64,000 nt of DNA, from assembly GCA_963729215.1 (NCBI GenBank), contig CAVSND010000018.1:1-64000 (forward strand). Direction: 5' to 3'. The DNA is from CAVQJU01 sp963729215 (GTDB lineage Bacteria > Acidobacteriota > Vicinamibacteria > Vicinamibacterales > CAVVIG01). This document shows positions 59,757-64,000 of this stretch, one piece after another. The notes beneath the pieces were generated by a model, which did no database searches, was not told the DNA's origin, and saw only the letters and a program-made list of their open reading frames with translations. The translations under genes and the position numbers were made by a program. Numbering within the stretch: the stretch's first letter is position 1; each line of letters starts with the position of its first letter.

Positions 59757-61057
59757 GAGACGCTCACCAGCGCCGAATCGGGGATGGCCAGATCGAAGCG
59801 TCCCTTCGGCACGACGCTCATCGTGATCCTGTGGTCGGGAACGAGATACCGCGCCACCACTTCCCGGAGCGATGCGGCCGTCGCCTCCTGATAGCGCGCC
59901 AGATCGCGGTCGAAGTAGTCGGGGTCGCCGAGCAGGACGTTGTAGGCGTTCAGCTGATCGGACTTGCCGCCGAATCCGCCGACGGTCTGCAGCCGCAGCA
60001 CGAACTGCGTCTCCGAGTGAACGCGGCCGCGCGCCAGCTCGTCGCCGGTGGGCCCTTCGGCCGCCAGCCTGGCGATCTCCTCGAGGATGACGTGTTCGAG
60101 CTCGGCGAGCGTATGGCCGGGCGCCGCGGTCGCCGCCAGCTGAACGAAGCCGGCGATCTCGCGCGAGTTCTGCGACGCGGAGACGTCGGTCGCGATCCGT
60201 TCGTCGTAGACGAGCCGGCGGTAGAGGCGCGACGTCTTGCCGTTGGCCAGCAGATCCGTGGCGAGATCGAGATCCGCGTCCCCTGGTTCGAACATCGCCG
60301 GCGTCAGCCATGCGATGTAGAGGCGCGGCAGCTCGACGCGATCTTCCAGGAAGATACGGCGGTCGCCATCGAGCGATGCGGCCGCGCGCACGGGCTCGAC
60401 CAGCGGCCCGGCGTCGATCGGCTCGAAGTACGCGCGCACGAGCGCCAGCGCGGAAGCCGGGTCGATGTCCCCGCCCAGGGCGATGGAAGCGTTCGCCGGA
60501 TGGTAATAGCGCCGGAAGAATTGATGGACTTCGTCCAGCTTCGCGGCCTGCAGGTCGGCGACCTCGCCAATGGTCGACCAGTGATACGGGTGCTCCGGCG
60601 GGAACAGCGCGGCGAGCATGGCCATCGAGGCGAGGCCGTACGGACGGTTCTCGTAATTCTGCCGGCGTTCGTTCAACACGACGTCGCGCTGGTTCGAGAA
60701 CTTCTGCTGTGTGAGCGCCGGAAGCAGGTGGCCCATGCGGTCGGATTCCATCCACAACGCGAGCTCGAGGGCGCCCGACGGCACCACTTCCCAGTAGTTG
60801 GTGCGATCGGCGCTCGTCGATCCATTGAGCGACGCGCCCGCGGCCTGCAGCGGCTGGAAAAATCCGCTGTCGTGGTGTTCGGACCCTTCGAACATGAGGT
60901 GCTCGAACAGGTGCGCGAACCCCGTGTGGCCCGGCCGCTCGTTCTTCGATCCCACGTGATACCAGATATTCACGGAGACGATCGGGCAGCTGTGATCCTC
61001 GTGCAGGAGCACGTCGAGGCCGTTCGCGAGCGTGTGCTTGGTGAACGGGATGTTCAC
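59753..61057 (-). CDS. M16 family zinc peptidase, catalytic subunit
   Basis: 434 residues. The inverted zinc motif HxxEH is HLFEHLMFEG (residues about 50-60), with the distal Glu ligand in VLNERRQNYENRPYG. GWYHVGS-type N-terminus is NIWYHVGSKNERPGHTGFAH. Both M16 halves are present (C-terminal: SRLYRRLVYDERIATDVSAS). No signal peptide, so probably cytoplasmic, or exported without a classic signal. The start of the inactive partner overlaps its stop (GTGA), supporting a heterodimer. Confidence 0.9.
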   Translation of the reverse strand: MNIPFTKHTLANGLDVLLHEDHSCPIVSVNIWYHVGSKNERPGHTGFAHLFEHLMFEGSEHHDSGFFQPLQAAGASLNGSTSADRTNYWEVVPSGALELALWMESDRMGHLLPALTQQKFSNQRDVVLNERRQNYENRPYGLASMAMLAALFPPEHPYHWSTIGEVADLQAAKLDEVHQFFRRYYHPANASIALGGDIDPASALALVRAYFEPIDAGPLVEPVRAAASLDGDRRIFLEDRVELPRLYIAWLTPAMFEPGDADLDLATDLLANGKTSRLYRRLVYDERIATDVSASQNSREIAGFVQLAATAAPGHTLAELEHVILEEIARLAAEGPTGDELARGRVHSETQFVLRLQTVGGFGGKSDQLNAYNVLLGDPDYFDRDLARYQEATAASLREVVARYLVPDHRITMSVVPKGRFDLAIPDSALVSVS

Positions 61058-61082
61058 GCGATCCTGCTGCGGCGGTGCCCGC

Positions 61083-62162
61083 TCACCGGACGACAGTGAG
61101 CGGAATGGTGGGCCGGTTGTAGCTGGCGATCGAGACCTGTGCGGCCATGCGCTCCGCGGCGGCGATGAACGCCTGCGACGCCGGCGAATCGGGTTCGCTG
61201 ATCAGCACCGGCACGCCGGTATCGCCGCCTTCGCGAATCGGCTGATAGATGGGAACGCGGCCCAGGAACGGAATCTTCAATTCCGCAGCCATCTGCTCGC
61301 CCCCGCCATGGCCGAAGATGTCGGCCTCGTGGTTGCAGTTCCGGCAGACGAAGTGGCTCATGTTCTCGACGATGCCGAGGGTCGGGATGTTGAGCTTCCG
61401 GTACATCGCCGCCGCGCGGCGGCTGTCGGCCAGCGACACCACCTGCGGCGTGGTGACGATGATCGCGCCGGCGACCGGAACGGTCTGGCTGAGCGTCAAC
61501 GCCACGTCACCCGTGCCCGGCGGCATGTCGATCACCAGGTAGTCGAGCTCCGCCCACCGGACTTCGCGGAAAAACTGCTGCAGCGCGCCGTGCAGCATCG
61601 GCCCGCGCCAGATGATCGGCGCGTCGTCGGTCGTCATGAAGCCCATGGAGACGACCTGGAGGCCGTATCGTTCGGCGGGCAGGATCTTCTGGCCGTCCGT
61701 GGTGAGCTGAGTCTTCAGGCCGAGCATGATCGGCACGTTCGGACCGTAGATGTCCCCGTCGATCATGCCGACCTTGCTGCCGGACCTGGCCAGCGCCAGC
61801 GCGAGATTGACGGCCACGGTGGTCTTGCCGACGCCTCCTTTGCCCGCGCCGACCGCGATGATGTTCTTCACGCCGGGAATCGATGCGCGCGTGCCGTCGC
61901 CCGCCATGGCTTCGCGCACACGCGCGCTCATGCGGACGTCGACGTCCGTGACACCGGACAGGCCCATGACGGCCGCGCGCGCCTGATCGCGCATCTGATC
62001 CTTGACCGGACACGCGGGCGTGGTCAGCTCGATGGTGAAGGAGACGCGGCCCGAGTTGATCGAGAGGTCCTTGATGAACCCCAGGCTGACGATATCGCGA
62101 TGTAAATCCGGGTCCTGGACGATCTTCAGCGCGTCGAGGACGCCGGCCGGTTCAACTGCCAT
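61083..62162 (-). CDS. Mrp/ApbC-type iron-sulfur cluster carrier ATPase
   Basis: 359 residues. The N-terminal MIP18/DUF59 domain is VLDALKIVQDPDLHRDIVSL and ACPVKDQMRDQARAAV. The deviant Walker A P-loop is AVGAGKGGVGKTTVAVNLAL, switch I DGDIYGPNVPIMLG, and Walker B-like YLVIDMPPGTGDVALTLSQ. FVCRNCNHEADIFGHGGGE holds the CxxC that binds a bridging 4Fe-4S cluster between dimer subunits. Loads or carries Fe-S clusters in the cytoplasm. It ends 25 bp upstream of the M16 catalytic gene, so cotranscription is possible. Confidence 0.94.
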   Translation of the reverse strand: MAVEPAGVLDALKIVQDPDLHRDIVSLGFIKDLSINSGRVSFTIELTTPACPVKDQMRDQARAAVMGLSGVTDVDVRMSARVREAMAGDGTRASIPGVKNIIAVGAGKGGVGKTTVAVNLALALARSGSKVGMIDGDIYGPNVPIMLGLKTQLTTDGQKILPAERYGLQVVSMGFMTTDDAPIIWRGPMLHGALQQFFREVRWAELDYLVIDMPPGTGDVALTLSQTVPVAGAIIVTTPQVVSLADSRRAAAMYRKLNIPTLGIVENMSHFVCRNCNHEADIFGHGGGEQMAAELKIPFLGRVPIYQPIREGGDTGVPVLISEPDSPASQAFIAAAERMAAQVSIASYNRPTIPLTVVR

Positions 62163-62288
62163 GCTCGTGGTGTGTCCTTCTCAAGCCGCCAGCGGACGGG
62201 CCGTCGGCCCCTGCGGGAAATCGCGGTCGACCTCGGTCCGGGCTTACTCTTCCGGATGGTACCCACTAACAGAGTATCGTACCGGGAT

Positions 62289-62666
62289 TCAGGCGGCAGT
62301 ACCGAAGAGCGCCTTCCCGCGTTCGCTGAGCAGCACCCAGAGCGCGTAGCATCCAAGCGCGGTGCCGTATGGCAGCAGCAGCAGATCGATGGATCCGACC
62401 ATCAGCGCCGCCAGCCGTGCCCGATGCCGATGACGTCGAAGCAGCACGCCGATCATGACGTGGCCCGCGCCCCACACGATGGCGATCACGGCCAGGGTGA
62501 TGAAGGCCGCCGCCGTCACGCCCACCGCGACGCCCCCGGCGAGATTCGGCGAAGTCGCGAGCGAAGCCCCGCCCACGCCGAGCGCCAGCGTGGACAAGCC
62601 GACGAGCGCCGTCACCACGCCCCAGACGACGAACAGGACGCCGACGAAGTCGACGTGCCTGGCCAC
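62289..62666 (-). CDS. Small multi-span membrane protein, unknown
   Basis: 125 residues beginning at a GTG. Three to four spans: FVGVLFVVWGVVTALVGLST, VGVTAAAFITLAVIAIVWGA, ARLAALMVGSIDLLLLPYGT and CYALWVLLSERG. The last 15 residues (LWVLLSERGKALF) are common at the C-termini of small integral membrane proteins of unknown role. Starts 5 bp after the DnaJ-like gene stop, indicating a two-gene unit. Confidence 0.65.
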   Translation of the reverse strand: MARHVDFVGVLFVVWGVVTALVGLSTLALGVGGASLATSPNLAGGVAVGVTAAAFITLAVIAIVWGAGHVMIGVLLRRHRHRARLAALMVGSIDLLLLPYGTALGCYALWVLLSERGKALFGTAA

Positions 62667-62671
62667 GAGGA

Positions 62672-63073
62672 TTACACGAGGGTGGACTGGACCGCGACGC
62701 GTACTTCGACGCGGACAGGACCCGTCTGAGGAGAGGTCAGCCGGAAGCGAAACGTGGCCCCGTCGGCCACTCCGGCCGGCAGCGCCAGCCGCACGGGGTG
62801 ATTAAAGAGCGACGCGCCCGTCCCCGCGCACTCCGTGCAGGGCTCGGTCCACGACTCGCCGCGGCCCCCGCACGTCAGGCACGTGCCGCTTACAGGTAGC
62901 GAGAGATACACCACGTGGCCGCCTGCCGCTTCGCGCCGCGACACCGACACTTCGGCCGCCACCACGTCGCGCTCCTCGGCCTCGCCGAGAAACGCGTGGC
63001 GCATGCCGTCGACCACGCGGCCCACGGCCGGAAAATCGATGGCGATCTCGTCGGCAAAGCACGAATGCGGCAC
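62672..63073 (-). CDS. DnaJ-like zinc-finger protein without a J domain
   Basis: 133 residues. After a 70-residue N-terminal part come two CxxCxGxG motifs, CLTCGGRG and CTECAGTG. These are half of the four-motif DnaJ cysteine-rich region and enough for one Zn site. They lead to a beta segment (VRLALPAGVADGATFRFRL, then TGPVRVEVRVAV) that matches the start of the DnaJ C-terminal substrate-binding fold. No HPD-containing J domain is present. Probably a stand-alone substrate-binding or assembly factor. Coupled to the membrane protein downstream. Confidence 0.65.
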   Translation of the reverse strand: MPHSCFADEIAIDFPAVGRVVDGMRHAFLGEAEERDVVAAEVSVSRREAAGGHVVYLSLPVSGTCLTCGGRGESWTEPCTECAGTGASLFNHPVRLALPAGVADGATFRFRLTSPQTGPVRVEVRVAVQSTLV

Positions 63074-63168
63074 GAAGGTACGATAGGAGCGGGGCCTCGC
63101 CTTGTCAAGGTTGTCAGGCCTGCGCGGCGGTTGTCAGAGGCGCGCACGGATGCTAACGTGCGGTTGAC

Positions 63169-63336
63169 ATGACGCGGAAAGAGTGCCCCCTCTGCGGCGA
63201 GATGATGACGCTCAGGGACACCCAGGCCACGACTCAGATTCCCGGCAATCCAAAACCAACGGTCCATACCGTTCGGGAATGGTTCTGCCCGGATTGCGAA
63301 TACTTTGAAGAAGCCGGAGTAGGTGATGAAGACTGA
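63169..63336 (+). CDS. Small zinc-ribbon protein, 55 residues
   Basis: ATG at 63169. Two CxxC pairs 33 residues apart (ECPLCGE and FCPDCEYFEEA) form a zinc ribbon around a short basic/polar loop, with an acidic C-terminus (EEAGVGDED). A possible promoter lies just upstream: TTGTCA and TAACGT separated by 17 bp. The paired cysteines and clean reading frame make it a convincing gene despite its size. Function unknown. Confidence 0.65.
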   Translation: MTRKECPLCGEMMTLRDTQATTQIPGNPKPTVHTVREWFCPDCEYFEEAGVGDED

Positions 63337-63367
63337 CGGAACAACCTGACAACGACGGCGCGCCGGT

Positions 63368-63589
63368 TCAGCGCGCGCCGATCGTGAGCAGAACTTCCTT
63401 CCGGAGCGTATCTTCGAACTCCTCGAACTTCAGCGCTGTTTCACATTCGTCGCAGAGCACTTCGAGCACGGTCGGACGGTCTTCTTCCGATACTTCGACC
63501 CGACCGTCTTCCAGGTGCACCACGTGCATTTGCAGCGTTTTGACCTGGAAATTCCGGTCGTTACCGCAGCTCGGACATGTCAATGTCAC
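63368..63589 (-). CDS. Small zinc-ribbon protein, 73 residues
   Basis: GTG at 63589, chosen because GGAGGT sits seven bases upstream; the longer upstream frame would bury that site. MTLTCPSCGNDRNFQVKTLQ at the start and VLEVLCDECETALKFEEF later supply two CxxC pairs of a zinc ribbon. The region between is acidic (HLEDGRVEVSEEDRPT). Convergent with the 55-residue zinc ribbon, 31 bp apart. Function unknown. Confidence 0.65.
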   Translation of the reverse strand: MTLTCPSCGNDRNFQVKTLQMHVVHLEDGRVEVSEEDRPTVLEVLCDECETALKFEEFEDTLRKEVLLTIGAR

Positions 63590-63711
63590 CGATAGGACCT
63601 CCAAAACATTGATCTTATGGGAAGGATCCGGGAGACGCAACGAGAATCAGCCAACGATCTATCAATCTTCGCGAAATGGCCCGAAATCTGCTAAGTTTGC
63701 CGGATATCTAT

Positions 63712-63879
63712 ATGACGACCGTGAGCGGCGATGAGATCCGGAGTGAAGCTCGCGGTCCACACTGGATCGCATGGGTCAGCCGCGATGGCGACCCCAAACC
63801 GCACAGGTCCGTGGTCCTGGTCGGCCAGACGAAGGCCGAAGCGGAAGCCAACGCCCGTCGCTGGCTCGCGCTGGGCTGA
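63712..63879 (+). CDS. Small protein, 55 residues, unknown
   Basis: ATG at 63712; an in-frame ATG at 63676 would add 12 residues, and neither start has a clear Shine-Dalgarno. The peptide contains SGDEIRSEARGPHWIAWVSR and ends GQTKAEAEANARRWLALG, a helix of Ala/Glu/Arg. This GPHWIAW pattern recurs in small bacterial proteins as far as I recall, but I cannot name a family. The last 121 bp of the window beyond it show nothing. Confidence 0.45.
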   Translation: MTTVSGDEIRSEARGPHWIAWVSRDGDPKPHRSVVLVGQTKAEAEANARRWLALG

Positions 63880-64000
63880 TGGCCGCGCCAAACGGCTCAT
63901 AACAGACATCTTTCAGACGCTCAGCGGCCGGTCTTCAACCTCGGGGGCTCACGGCTTCACAGGGCTTACAGCAGCGCGGGCAGCCGCCTCAAAGCGCCCC

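Noticed and set aside
1..64000. Mobile elements, prophage, tRNA or rRNA genes
   Set aside because: No integrase, transposase, phage structural gene, tRNA cloverleaf or rRNA segment was recognised; the only mobile-like sequences are the REP-type palindromes.

Overview
The window is GC-rich (clearly above 60% by eye), densely coded, and has no rRNA, tRNA, CRISPR array, transposase or phage genes that I could find. The gene content points to a free-living, aerobic, heterotrophic Acidobacteriota, probably class Vicinamibacteria. The pointers are a Pkn-type kinase with kinesin-light-chain-like TPRs next to a TIGR02999-type ECF sigma factor, several secreted proteins of an acidobacterial type, PQQ dehydrogenase plus cytochrome c, a RoxA-like dihaem protein, and REP-like GTAGCGTCCG palindromes. 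The taxonomic call is inference from content, not from a marker gene.

Layout. 1-3780: a broken secreted protein at the edge, a Ser/Thr kinase and its ECF sigma factor. 3916-8840: an Ig-like lipoprotein, then a complete sugar ABC importer (binding protein, two permeases, ATPase). 8934-14840: membrane proteins, one with a TIR/SLOG-like C-terminus, then two secreted proteins sharing a beta-rich domain, one of them fused to a degenerate metallo-beta-lactamase fold. 14891-21711: RoxA-like dihaem protein, PA14-glycosyltransferase fusion, TPR-metallopeptidase, NhaA and a 51-residue ORF. 21783-28717: membrane-anchored spermidine-synthase-like protein, secreted protein, cytochrome c/PQQ dehydrogenase pair and a BaiN-type flavoprotein. 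28704-38864: an RND efflux operon headed by two YncE-like propellers, facing a two-component system. 38872-50613: mixed housekeeping and small genes (RRM protein, NamZ, DinB, LOG, SRPBCC, DUF423, sigma-54 activator, pyruvate kinase, O-methyltransferase, amidase, carboxymuconolactone-decarboxylase-like protein). 50639-56898: a lysine/diaminopimelate operon asd-lysC-dapB-dapA-dapD-M20 peptidase (probable dapE). 56927-64000: alpha/beta hydrolase, M16 peptidase pair, Mrp ATPase and several small zinc-ribbon or membrane proteins.

The most notable signal is in the leader of the lysine operon. A promoter (56908-56936, minus strand) is followed almost at once by a 34-codon ORF with Lys and Thr codons clustered at codons 10-18. 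A hairpin whose 5' arm overlaps those codons, a competing antiterminator pairing, and a perfect intrinsic terminator with nine T residues come next. This is the arrangement of classical leader-peptide transcription attenuation, in a place where a lysine riboswitch is the usual expectation.

Two cautions. At least six otherwise intact genes carry one frameshift each and the edge gene carries two, always between well-conserved halves. This looks like indel error in the assembly, so I annotate them as single genes. Secondly, several start codons are GTG or TTG and were chosen from overlaps or Shine-Dalgarno sites.
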